A program made the position numbers and the translations under genes. From the NCBI GenBank assembly GCA_021821585.1, contig JAKACF010000012.1, positions 1 to 20,896 on the forward strand: a DNA stretch of 20,896 nucleotides. Direction: 5' to 3'. Below are positions 13,811-20,896 of the stretch, in pieces. Each line of letters starts with the position of its first letter. Position 1 is the stretch's first letter. The notes below the pieces were generated by a model. The model made no database searches. It was not told the DNA's origin and worked only from the letters and a program-made list of their open reading frames with translations. Source of the stretch: Actinomycetes bacterium (GTDB taxonomy: Bacteria; Actinomycetota; Acidimicrobiia; Acidimicrobiales; Bog-793).

Positions 13811-16663
13811 TCAGCTGCAGCCGCTCGTCGCCCCGCAGCTCGGGCAGGCGTAGCACGACCCGGCCCGCTGCATGACGTTCCCGCATGCGTAGCAGAAGGG
13901 AGCGTCCCGGCTCTCCATCCGGGGAGCCGACGCCGGCGCGGGCGACGAGGCCGACGCCGGGGCGCTCGCGTCGCCACCGTCGCCGAAGCGCTCCTTCTCC
14001 TCGGCCACCGCCCGACCGCTGTCGACGTCCTCGAGGCCGGGGAGCGTCGGTTGGGTGCGCTCTCCTGTCGAGAGCACGCCGAGCTCGAGGCGCTCGTCGT
14101 AGCTCAGGTAGTCGATGGCGAGGCGGCGGAAGATGTAGTCGACGAGGCTGGAGGCGAGCCGCAGGTCCGGGTCGTCGGTGATGCCGGCGGGCTCGAAGCG
14201 CATGTTGGTGTACTTGCGGACGAAGGTCGAGAGCGGGACCCCGTGCTGCAGGCCGAGGCTGACGGAGATGGAGAAGGCGTCCATCACCCCCGAGAGCGTG
14301 GAGCCCTGCTTGGAGACCTTCATGAAGACCTCACCCGGGCGCCCGTCCTCGTACTCCCCGACCGTCACGTAACCCTCGCAGTCGGCGACGCGGAAGGCGA
14401 AGGTGTTCGAGCGGCGGCGGCGAGGCAGGCGGGTGCGTGTCGTGGCCGACGGCGCCGTGACGTGCGAGGCTTGGAGCGCTCCCTCGAGCTCGGCGATCCG
14501 CGCCGTCAGCTCGGACTCCCTCGCCACGACGGCTGCAGACGACAGCTCGCCGTCGCTCGGGCCGGCGGACGCCTGCTCCTTCTTCGTCGTCGAGAGAGGC
14601 TGTGCCACCTTGCAGTTGTCACGGTAGATGGCGATCGCCTTCAGCCCGAGCCTCCAGGCGTCGACGTGGAGTTGCTCCACCTCCTCGACGGTGACCTCCT
14701 CGGGCATGTTGACCGTCTTCGAGATGGCACCCGAGATGAAGGGCTGGGCCGCCGCCATCATCTTCACGTGGCCCGAGTAGTGGATGACGTTGTCACCCAT
14801 CGAGCAGGCGAAGACCGGCAGGTGCTCGGCGCGAAGGTGCGGGGCGCCGACGATCGTCTTGTGCTCGTCGATGTGACCGACGACGTCGGAGATCTGCTCC
14901 TCGGAGTAGCCGAGGCGCCGCAGGGCGCGGGGCACTGTCTGGTTGACGATGGACATCGTCCCGCCGCCGACCAGCTTCTTGGTCTTCACGAGGCCGAGAT
15001 CCGGCTCGATGCCCGTCGTGTCGCAGTCCATGAGGAACGAGATCGTCCCGGTCGGCGCGAGGACGGTCGCCTGGGAGTTTCGGACACCGTGCTCCTCGGC
15101 CAGGTCGACCGCCGTGTCCCACGACTCCTGGGCCGCCGAGAGCAGCTCGGTCGGCACCAGCTCCTCGTCGATCTCGGCGACGGCAGCCCGGTGCATCTTG
15201 AGGACGTCGAGCATGGGCGTGGCGTTCTCGTGGAAGCCGGCGAAGGGGCCCATGCGGGCAGCCGTGCGGGCGGAGGTCTCGTAGGCGGCGCCGGTCATGA
15301 GGGCGGTGATGGCGGCGGCCCAGGCGCGGCCCTGGTCCGAGTCGTACGGCAGGCCCTCGGACATGAGGAGCGCCCCCAGGTTGGCGTAGCCGAGGCCGAG
15401 CTCCCGGAAGCGGCGGGTCGTGTCACCGATCTTGTCGGTCGGGTAATCGGCGTTGCCGACGAGGATCTCCTGGGCGGTGAAGACCACCTGGACGGCCGCC
15501 TTGAAGCCGTCGACGTCGAAGACGCCGGACTCGCTGCAGAACTTGAGCAGGTTCAGGCTGGCGAGGTTGCAGCTCGAGTTGTCGAGGTGGACGTACTCGC
15601 TGCAGGGGTTGCTGGCGGTGATGCGGCCCGTGTTCGGGGCGGTGTGCCACTTGTTGATCGTCGTGTCGTACTGCAGGCCCGGATCGGCGCACTCCCAGGA
15701 CGCCTCGGCGATCTGGCGGAACAGCTGGCGCGCCTTCACGGTCTCGATGGTCTCGCCGGTGGTCCTCGCGACGAGCGCCCAGTCAGCGTCGTCGAGCACC
15801 GCCTGCATGAACTCGTCGCTCACCCGGACGGAGTTGTTGGCGTTCTGGTACTGGATCGAGTGGCTGTCATCGCCGTCGAGGTCCATGTCGAAGCCCGCCT
15901 GGGCGAGCACGCGGGCCTTGCGCTCCTCCTTCGCCTTGCACCAGACGAACTCCTGGATGTCGGGGTGGTCGGCGTCGAGGATGACCATCTTGGCGGCGCG
16001 CCGCGTCTTGCCGCCGGACTTGATCGTCCCGGCGGACGCGTCGGCGCCCCGCATGAAGCTGACCGGCCCCGACGCCGTGCCGCCGCCTTGGAGGAGCTCT
16101 CTCGACGAGCGGATCCGAGACAGGTTGACGCCCGAGCCGGACCCGCCCTTGAAGATCGTCCCCTCCTCCACGTACCAGTTGAGGATGGCGTTCATCGAGT
16201 CCTCGACGGCGAGGATGAAGCAGGCGCTCGCCTGCTGGGGGACGCCCTTCACGCCGATGTTGAACCAGACCGGCGAGTTGAAGGCCGCCTTCTGCTCGAC
16301 GATGAGGTGCTTCAGCTCGTCGCTGAAGCAGGCCGCCTCCGCCCCGTCGACGAAGTACCCGTCCTTCAGGCCCCAGGCCGTGATGGTGTCGACCACGCGG
16401 TCGACCACCTGACGCAGCGACCACTCCCGCCCGGTCGTGCCGAGGGTGCCCCGGAAGTACTTCTGGGCGAGGATGTTCGTGGCGTTCATGGACCAGCTGG
16501 CAGGCACCTCGACGCCGAGCTGCTCGAAGGCGACAGCCCCGGTCCGGTAGTCCGTGATGCGGGAGTCCCGCCGTTCCCAGGCGACCCGGTCGTAGGGGTG
16601 GCGACCCTCCTCGGTGAAGTGCCGCCGGATGCCGATGCCGAGTCGCTCGCCTGCTACAGCCAT
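13811..16663 (-). CDS. nrdJ: Class II adenosylcobalamin-dependent ribonucleoside-diphosphate reductase
   Basis: A 950-residue NrdJ. It reduces ribonucleotides to deoxyribonucleotides using a B12-generated thiyl radical, without needing oxygen or a small subunit. The active site is visible: QASACFI with Cys148, SNPCSE at 351-356 with the radical Cys354 and Glu356, and NSSCNLASLNL with Cys365 as the disulfide partner. APTGTISFLMDCDTTGIEPD is the conserved C-terminal barrel segment. The last 28 residues carry several cysteines (C924, C927, C937, C940, C943, C949) in CxxC pairs, a zinc-ribbon-like tail found in long actinobacterial NrdJ and thought to help rereduce the active site. The ATG at 16663 is preceded by GGGAGG; an upstream start at 16723 would overlap the NrdR box and is rejected. 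Confidence 0.96.
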   Translation of the reverse strand: MAVAGERLGIGIRRHFTEEGRHPYDRVAWERRDSRITDYRTGAVAFEQLGVEVPASWSMNATNILAQKYFRGTLGTTGREWSLRQVVDRVVDTITAWGLKDGYFVDGAEAACFSDELKHLIVEQKAAFNSPVWFNIGVKGVPQQASACFILAVEDSMNAILNWYVEEGTIFKGGSGSGVNLSRIRSSRELLQGGGTASGPVSFMRGADASAGTIKSGGKTRRAAKMVILDADHPDIQEFVWCKAKEERKARVLAQAGFDMDLDGDDSHSIQYQNANNSVRVSDEFMQAVLDDADWALVARTTGETIETVKARQLFRQIAEASWECADPGLQYDTTINKWHTAPNTGRITASNPCSEYVHLDNSSCNLASLNLLKFCSESGVFDVDGFKAAVQVVFTAQEILVGNADYPTDKIGDTTRRFRELGLGYANLGALLMSEGLPYDSDQGRAWAAAITALMTGAAYETSARTAARMGPFAGFHENATPMLDVLKMHRAAVAEIDEELVPTELLSAAQESWDTAVDLAEEHGVRNSQATVLAPTGTISFLMDCDTTGIEPDLGLVKTKKLVGGGTMSIVNQTVPRALRRLGYSEEQISDVVGHIDEHKTIVGAPHLRAEHLPVFACSMGDNVIHYSGHVKMMAAAQPFISGAISKTVNMPEEVTVEEVEQLHVDAWRLGLKAIAIYRDNCKVAQPLSTTKKEQASAGPSDGELSSAAVVARESELTARIAELEGALQASHVTAPSATTRTRLPRRRRSNTFAFRVADCEGYVTVGEYEDGRPGEVFMKVSKQGSTLSGVMDAFSISVSLGLQHGVPLSTFVRKYTNMRFEPAGITDDPDLRLASSLVDYIFRRLAIDYLSYDERLELGVLSTGERTQPTLPGLEDVDSGRAVAEEKERFGDGGDASAPASASSPAPASAPRMESRDAPFCYACGNVMQRAGSCYACPSCGATSGCS

Positions 16664-16718
16664 GCTGCCGTCCCTCCCTTTCCGGGCCGAAGTCGCCCGG
16701 ACCCCGAACCTCTGATGA

Positions 16719-16736
16719 ACCACAATATGTAGTGGT
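16719..16736. promoter_or_regulatory. NrdR box upstream of nrdJ
   Basis: ACCACAATATGTAGTGGT closely matches the 16-bp NrdR consensus acaCwAtATaTwGtgt (13 of 16 positions by my alignment). NrdR is the ATP/dATP-sensing repressor of ribonucleotide reductase genes. The site lies between the predicted promoter and the nrdJ start. Confidence 0.75.
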
Positions 16737-16750
16737 AGCTGCTCGATCGG

Positions 16751-16766
16751 CTACCAGATAGCCGGG
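16751..16766. promoter_or_regulatory. Possible degenerate second NrdR box
   Basis: CTACCAGATAGCCGGG keeps the central C-A-AT-a pattern of the NrdR consensus at about 7 of 16 positions. Its centre is 31 bp (three helical turns) from the first box, the spacing usual for paired NrdR sites. The same bases also form GGCTA-CCAGA-TAGCC (16749-16763). Sequence match alone is weak. Confidence 0.3.
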
Positions 16767-16787
16767 TAATTACAACACCGTAATTAC
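16766..16787. repeat. Paired GTAATTAC palindromes in the nrdJ promoter
   Basis: GTAATTAC occurs twice (16766-16773 and 16780-16787) with 6 bp between. Each copy is an 8-bp palindrome; one overlaps the predicted -10 and the other sits in the spacer. They are an AT-rich island in GC-rich DNA and look like a second operator, for an unknown regulator, distinct from NrdR. Confidence 0.45.
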
Positions 16788-16798
16788 GCCCCTGTCAA
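16769..16798 (-). promoter_or_regulatory. Predicted nrdJ promoter (TTGACA-N18-TGTAAT)
   Basis: On the minus strand, a perfect -35 TTGACA (16793-16798) is followed after 18 bp by TGTAAT (16769-16774), five of six matches to TATAAT. This would start transcription near 16762, with the NrdR box in the leader about 95 bp from the nrdJ start codon. Confidence 0.6.
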
Positions 16799-16805
16799 TG
16801 GGGCG
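16787..16805. repeat. CGCCCC/GGGGCG inverted repeat around the nrdJ -35 element
   Basis: Six-base arms CGCCCC (16787-16792) and GGGGCG (16800-16805) flank TGTCAAT, which contains the minus-strand TTGACA. It lies between the divergent nrdJ and glpK genes and could be an operator for either. Chance is possible in DNA of this GC content. Confidence 0.25.
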
Positions 16806-16871
16806 CCCGCCGCGGCGGCCCTGGTCAGGACCCGCTCGCGAAGGTTTGCGCGCCGAGGTAGCGTCCGGGCG

Positions 16872-18344
16872 GTGGGCGTGGTCGTCGCCATCGATGCCGG
16901 CACGACCGGGGTGCGCGCCCTCGCGGTCGACGAGGAGGCGGCGGTCGTCGCGGTCTCCTATCGGGAGCTCACCCAGCACTTTCCGGCCCCGGGCTTCGTC
17001 GAGCACGATGCCGCCGAGATCTTCTCGCTCGTCGAGGAGACCCTGGCCGAGCTCGCCGGCGTCCTCGCCGACCGGGGTCTTCCGATCGCGGCGGCGGGGA
17101 TCACCAACCAGCGCGAGACGGCCGTCGCCTGGGACCGCCGTGGCCGGCCTCTCCAGCCCGCCATCGTCTGGCAGGACCGGCGCACCGCAGGACGCTGCGC
17201 GGAGCTCGAGCGAGAGGGTCTCCTGCCGCTCGTCCGGGAGCGCACCGGGCTCGTCCTCGACAGCTACTTCAGTGCCACCAAGTGGGAGTGGATGATCCGC
17301 CACGGCGGCCTCGAGCCTACGGGCGACGTCCTGCTCGGGACCGTCGACGACTGGCTCATCTGGAAGCTGACCGGCCGGCACGCCACGGACCCGACGAACG
17401 CCTCCCGCACGCTCTGCTACGACCTCACGACCGGCGCCTGGAGCGACGAGCTGTGCGGGCGATTCGGCATCGAGGCCCGCATGCTCGGCGAGATCGTCCC
17501 CTCCTCGGGGCGCATCGGCACCATCTCCCCCGAGGTGGCGGGAGGGGCCCTCGCCGGTGTGCCTCTCTCGGGTGTCGCCGGCGACCAGCAGGCGGCCCTG
17601 TTCGGCCACGGGTGCCACGCACCGGGTCAGACGAAGGTCACCTACGGCACCGGCAGCTTCATCCTCATGAGCCTCGGCGACACCCGACCCGAACCGGCAG
17701 ACGGCCTGCTCACGACCGTCGCCTGGCAGCTCGGCGAGGACCCGTCCGATCGCGCCTACGCCCTCGAGGGGGCCGTCTTCTCCTCCGGCGCCACCATCCA
17801 ATGGCTGAGGGACGGTCTCGGCATCATCGGCGAGGCGGCGGAGATCGGCCCGCTGGCGGCGAGCGTCCCGAGCAGCGACGGGGTGGTCCTCGTGCCCGCC
17901 TTCGCCGGGCTCGGCAGTCCCTGGTGGGACCCGGGCGCGAGGGCGGCCGTCACCGGCCTGACGAGGGGTGTCGGAAGGGCGCAGCTCGCCCGGGCGGCGG
18001 TGGAGGCGATGGCCTTCCAGACTCGCGACGTCGTCGACGCCATGGCCGAGAGCGCCGGTTGCGAGGTGGCCGAGTTGCGGGCCGACGGCGGGGCGGCCGT
18101 GATGGACCTCCTCCTGCAGCTTCAGGCCGACCAGTGCCAGGTCCCGGTCGTCCGCCCGTCGACCACGGAGGCGACCGCGCTCGGCGCCGCCTTCCTCGCC
18201 GGGCTCGCCGAGGGGGTCTGGGAGCGGGGGGACCTCGCCGGGCTCGTCGGCTGCGAGGCCCGCTTCGAGCCGTCGTCCTCCCGCTCCCGGGTCGACGCCG
18301 ACCACCGCCGGTGGCTCGAGGCGCTCCAGCGAGTCCGTTCCTAG
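16872..18344 (+). CDS. glpK: Glycerol kinase
   Basis: A 490-residue FGGY-family kinase, the usual GlpK length. It phosphorylates glycerol to sn-glycerol 3-phosphate with ATP in the cytosol. Visible features: DAGTTGVR at 8-15 (phosphate-1 loop), NQRET at 79-83 and WQDRR at 100-104 (glycerol-binding segment), GTVDDWLIWKLTG, TNASRTLCYDL, and GDQQAA with catalytic Asp238, followed by YGTGSF in the ATP domain. These separate it from xylulokinase or gluconate kinase. The start is GTG at 16872; GAGG lies ~13 bp upstream but is not ideal. It diverges from nrdJ with a 208-bp shared regulatory gap and converges with plsC. No glpF or glpD is in view. Confidence 0.95.
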   Translation: MGVVVAIDAGTTGVRALAVDEEAAVVAVSYRELTQHFPAPGFVEHDAAEIFSLVEETLAELAGVLADRGLPIAAAGITNQRETAVAWDRRGRPLQPAIVWQDRRTAGRCAELEREGLLPLVRERTGLVLDSYFSATKWEWMIRHGGLEPTGDVLLGTVDDWLIWKLTGRHATDPTNASRTLCYDLTTGAWSDELCGRFGIEARMLGEIVPSSGRIGTISPEVAGGALAGVPLSGVAGDQQAALFGHGCHAPGQTKVTYGTGSFILMSLGDTRPEPADGLLTTVAWQLGEDPSDRAYALEGAVFSSGATIQWLRDGLGIIGEAAEIGPLAASVPSSDGVVLVPAFAGLGSPWWDPGARAAVTGLTRGVGRAQLARAAVEAMAFQTRDVVDAMAESAGCEVAELRADGGAAVMDLLLQLQADQCQVPVVRPSTTEATALGAAFLAGLAEGVWERGDLAGLVGCEARFEPSSSRSRVDADHRRWLEALQRVRS

Positions 18345-18362
18345 GGACGACACCGGAGAGGT

Positions 18363-19130
18363 TCAGGCCGAGTCCGCCAGCACCTCCCGGTCCTCAGCCG
18401 ACCCCTCCCCGCTCCTGTCCGGCGTCCCGCGGGCGGGGTCGCTCCGCTGGCCGGCCCCGGACCCCGGCTCGGTCGGCTGGCTACGACGCGAGGCGTAGCG
18501 GTCCACGTACTGCTGACCCGACAGCTGGCCGATCTCCCACATGAGGTCGTCGGTCGCCTGGCGCAGCACGAGGGGGTCGTCGAGGCGGTGGCCGTACCGG
18601 TCGCCGAGGCGCGCCGGGACGCCGAAGCGCACCTCGACCGGCTTGAACGGCTTCATCATCCGGGCCCCGATGGGCTGGATCTCCCTCGTGCCCCTGATGC
18701 CGACCGGCACCACCGGGGCACCGGTGGCGAGCGCCAGCCTGGCGACACCTGTGCGCCCCCGGTGCAGGCGTTCGTCGGGAGGACGGGTCCCTTCCGGGTA
18801 GATCCCGATGCAGCCGCCGGCCCGAAGCACCCGCTCCGCCTCGCCGAGGGAGCGTCGGGCGGCGTCGCCCCCCTCCCGGTACATCGGGATCTGCCCGACC
18901 GCCCGGAAGAACCAGTTCGTCTTCCAGGACTCGAAGTACTCCGCCTTGGCCACGAAGGTCACACGTCGGCTGGCCACGAGCGGGATGAACAACGAGTCGC
19001 AGAAGGCCTGGTGGTTGGAGGCGAGGATGACCGGACCGGAGGTCGGCACGTTCTCGAGGCCGTCGACCCTCACGCTGTACAGGGCACGCATGAGGGGGCT
19101 CAGGACCAGCTTCAGCGCCCCGTACAGCAT
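18363..19130 (-). CDS. plsC: 1-acyl-sn-glycerol-3-phosphate acyltransferase (PlsC family)
   Basis: A 255-residue acyltransferase. The catalytic HX4D motif is NHQAFCDS with His40 and Asp45, and the glycerophosphate-binding motif is IYPEGTR at 110-116, followed by VPVGIRGT. A hydrophobic N-terminal segment (LKLVLSPLMRALYSV) would dock it to the membrane. It should acylate lysophosphatidate to phosphatidate in phospholipid synthesis. The C-terminal ~45 residues are polar and low-complexity. The ATG at 19130 is chosen: the in-frame extension to 19232 has poor coding character, though no SD precedes either. It converges with glpK with 18 bp between stops, so glycerol 3-phosphate made by GlpK may supply this pathway (inference). 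Confidence 0.9.
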   Translation of the reverse strand: MLYGALKLVLSPLMRALYSVRVDGLENVPTSGPVILASNHQAFCDSLFIPLVASRRVTFVAKAEYFESWKTNWFFRAVGQIPMYREGGDAARRSLGEAERVLRAGGCIGIYPEGTRPPDERLHRGRTGVARLALATGAPVVPVGIRGTREIQPIGARMMKPFKPVEVRFGVPARLGDRYGHRLDDPLVLRQATDDLMWEIGQLSGQQYVDRYASRRSQPTEPGSGAGQRSDPARGTPDRSGEGSAEDREVLADSA

Positions 19131-19225
19131 GGGACGAAGGCTAGTTGCGTCACGCCCCTGCCCGGAAGTCCGCCGTCCTCCCGACCGCCGACCCCGCGCG
19201 GGCGCTGATGCTGTTGTGGCTCGTG

Positions 19226-19254
19226 TTGACACCGCGGCCCTCCCGCCCTAGCGT
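19226..19254 (+). promoter_or_regulatory. Predicted promoter of the CHAP-domain gene (TTGACA-N17-TAGCGT)
   Basis: A perfect -35 TTGACA (19226-19231) is followed at the ideal 17 bp by TAGCGT (19249-19254), which fits the looser actinobacterial TANNNT -10. Transcription would begin near 19261, leaving a leader of about 50 nt before the ATG at 19313, too short for a ydaO-type riboswitch. Confidence 0.5.
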
Positions 19255-19312
19255 GGAGAGCCGCTCACGTCCGAGACCGCTGCAGCACCGCCGACTCCGG
19301 GAGCCGACCGCA

Positions 19313-20896
19313 ATGCCGACCAGATCGTTCCGAACCCTCTCGCTGGCCCTTGTCGCCACTGTGAGCGTCGGCTTAGCCACACTCGGTGTTCGTACGGCGG
19401 GGAGCGGTCCGGCGCCGAGCGGTCTCCTTGCGGCGACGACCCCGGCCGCCTACACCCAGCCCCGGGTCACCTCGATCGGCACGATCCTGCAGCCCTCCTG
19501 GTGGCACGGGCTGTGCGACGGCGGTACGGCGGGCGCCTATCCCGGCTCCTACGCACTCGGCGCCCGCTGGGACGGCCTCGTCGCCTGCGGGCCGGGTCCG
19601 AACGAGGGCGGCAGCGATTCCACCGTCCAGTTCTTCCCCGGCGCCTGGGGCGAGTACGAGTGGGAGTGCGTCGAGCTCTCGATGCGCTGGATGTACCTCG
19701 CCTGGGGGGTGCCCCCCTACCCCGCAAACGGCAACTCGATCGCCGACAACTACGCCGCTGACAATCCGAACGGCCCGACGCTCCAGCTCGTGAAGAACGG
19801 GACCCGGGGCGAGGCTCCCCAGCCGGGCGACGTCCTCGAGATGCACGACTCGAGTGGCTACGGTCACACCGAGGTGGTCACCTCCTCGCAGGTGAACGTC
19901 CACGGCAACGGGACGGTGCGCGCCATCACCGAGAACCTCGACTCGCCGACGAACGGATGGCAGACGCTGACGGTGAGCGACTGGGTCGTGAACGCGGGCT
20001 TCGGCACCGTCGTCGACTGGCTGCACAACCCGAACTGGTCCCTCGAAGAGCCCCTCGTCTCGAACGTCACCTCCGCAGGCGGCCTCGTCATGAAGCAGGG
20101 CATGCTCCGCGGGGGCTTCCAGCAGGTGGCGACCGGGGTGGCGCAGGCGGAGGTCATCGGTGGCGGTGGCAGCGAACCGGCGCCGATCCTCGTCGTGCGC
20201 ACCACCTCGGGGGCGCTCGAAGCCCGCTACGACCTCCCGGGGGCGCCCTGGTGGACGCTCGCCTCCTCGGGGGTGACCGACGTCGAGTCCGGTGTCGCCA
20301 CCGGTCCGGAGGGCCGGGCACCGGTCATCGGATGGCGGACCTCGGCCGGCGCCTTCTTCCTCCAGACCGGCGGGCTCGCCCACCGCCCGGTGAAGGAGGC
20401 GACCGGCGTCGCCTCGATCGCGGTCGCCTCTGCGACGGCGTCGGGTGCACCGCTCGTCGGGTACGTCACACCCGCCTCCAACGCCTACGTGAGGCTCGGC
20501 TCGGGGTCCTTCGTCCATGTCGCCACCGGGGTGCGGCACCTCCTCCTCGCCGCCGACCCGTCGAGCCCCTCGCTCTCGCTCGAGGGGTACGTCGGACAGG
20601 CCGGCCGCGCCTTCGTCCGCCAGGGTCTCTCGGGATCGTTCCACGAGGTGGGACCGAACGAGAAGGGCGCCGTGAGCGACCTCAGCCTGGCGCTCGTCGG
20701 CCAGGTGGCCACGCCGCTCGTCGCCTACGTCACCGGCGGAAACGCCTACGTCGTCGACGGCGCGGGCACACCGCTCCTCGAGTCCGACGGCGTCCAGCAG
20801 GTCGAGGTGGCAGCGGGCCAGAACCAGCACGGCTTCCCCATCCTCGCCGTCGAGAACGCGGCGGGCGCCTGGTCGGCCAAGGACGGCTCCCTCTCG
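19313..20896 (+). CDS. Secreted CHAP-domain protein with repeated propeller-like C-terminal region (3' end outside window)
   Basis: The frame is open for 528 codons from ATG 19313 (GGGAG ~9 bp upstream) to the window end. Residues 1-~30 form a Sec signal peptide (basic MPTRSFR, then a hydrophobic stretch). A CHAP peptidoglycan-amidase-like domain follows: WECVELS with Cys119, PQPGDVLEM, GYGHTEVV with His185 and ITEN with Asn208, the expected Cys-His-polar triad. From about 291 there are repeats of 41-46 residues starting near 291, 337, 380, 422, 468 and 509, each opening with a P-hydrophobic-G/A-Y/W-T strand (PVIGWRT, PLVGYVT, PLVAYVT). This suggests a beta-propeller used for wall or glycan binding. 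It would act outside the cell, in wall remodelling or lysis of other cells. Family recognised from motifs only. Confidence 0.8.
   Translation, partial: MPTRSFRTLSLALVATVSVGLATLGVRTAGSGPAPSGLLAATTPAAYTQPRVTSIGTILQPSWWHGLCDGGTAGAYPGSYALGARWDGLVACGPGPNEGGSDSTVQFFPGAWGEYEWECVELSMRWMYLAWGVPPYPANGNSIADNYAADNPNGPTLQLVKNGTRGEAPQPGDVLEMHDSSGYGHTEVVTSSQVNVHGNGTVRAITENLDSPTNGWQTLTVSDWVVNAGFGTVVDWLHNPNWSLEEPLVSNVTSAGGLVMKQGMLRGGFQQVATGVAQAEVIGGGGSEPAPILVVRTTSGALEARYDLPGAPWWTLASSGVTDVESGVATGPEGRAPVIGWRTSAGAFFLQTGGLAHRPVKEATGVASIAVASATASGAPLVGYVTPASNAYVRLGSGSFVHVATGVRHLLLAADPSSPSLSLEGYVGQAGRAFVRQGLSGSFHEVGPNEKGAVSDLSLALVGQVATPLVAYVTGGNAYVVDGAGTPLLESDGVQQVEVAAGQNQHGFPILAVENAAGAWSAKDGSLS

Noticed and set aside
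13688..16732. Plus-strand open frame of about 1000 codons antisense to nrdJ
   Set aside because: Its composition (Asp, Gly, Val, Arg and Leu rich, no motifs) is that of a mirror frame of a high-GC gene; the minus strand encodes a complete NrdJ with all catalytic cysteines.
16664..16871. Cobalamin riboswitch ahead of nrdJ
   Set aside because: Because NrdJ needs B12 I looked for the B12-box and GCCACTG elements, and saw neither; the leader is also short.
19131..19232. N-terminal extension of PlsC to GTG 19232
   Set aside because: Its third-position GC is poor and it overlaps the predicted promoter of the divergent CHAP gene; PlsC proteins normally begin near the hydrophobic segment.
19131..19312. 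ydaO (c-di-AMP) riboswitch ahead of the CHAP gene
   Set aside because: Such switches often precede wall-hydrolase genes in actinobacteria, but the predicted leader is only about 50 nt and no conserved elements are visible.
1..20896. tRNA, rRNA, CRISPR arrays, insertion sequences, attachment sites
   Set aside because: No cloverleaf TTCGA arm with matching acceptor, no regularly spaced repeats, no transposase or integrase motif was seen on either strand.

Overview
The window is very GC-rich, with GTG starts, few clear Shine-Dalgarno sites and strong third-position GC. It encodes a CtpI-like P-type ATPase, a class II NrdJ reductase and actinobacterial-looking promoters. I read it as the chromosome of a high-GC actinomycete, possibly of the Acidimicrobiia; that taxonomic guess is inference only. 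I see no rRNA, tRNA, CRISPR array, insertion sequence, phage gene or plasmid gene.

Region 1 (1-4773) is a nucleobase-salvage island. It holds the 3' end of upp (uracil phosphoribosyltransferase), a convergent yeast-type cytosine deaminase, a divergent adenine-PRTase-like protein, an NCS1 nucleobase permease, an adenosine/adenine-deaminase-family enzyme and a HAD phosphatase. Uptake (NCS1), deamination (cytosine to uracil; adenine or adenosine to hypoxanthine or inosine) and phosphoribosylation (Upp, the PRTase) form a coherent pathway. The last three genes are transcribed together in the order HAD, deaminase, permease.

Region 2 (4857-6368) has an RmlC-like sugar-nucleotide epimerase whose stop codon overlaps that of a convergent SAM methyltransferase. 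Just upstream of the methyltransferase is a previously easy-to-miss 30-codon ORF with a perfect AGGAGG. Region 3 (6469-10887) is one 1472-residue P-type ATPase.

Region 4 (10888-13810) is the least conventional part. A DsrE-family sulfur-relay-type protein overlaps by 14 bp a ModA-like binding protein that lacks a signal peptide and has no ABC permease or ATPase nearby. Further upstream is an inverted repeat, ATACCCA-CC-TGGGTAT, that resembles CsoR/CstR-family operators. The pair is flanked by about 730 bp and about 1 kb without a recognisable gene. This is my best candidate for an undescribed system.

Region 5 (13811-20896) has nrdJ (B12-dependent ribonucleotide reductase) with a strong hairpin after it and a promoter region carrying a NrdR box plus a second repeat pair. 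It continues with divergent glpK (glycerol kinase), convergent plsC (lysophosphatidate acyltransferase), and a secreted CHAP-domain protein with a repeated, probably beta-propeller C-terminal region. The last gene runs off the window. glpK and plsC may feed glycerol into phospholipid synthesis.
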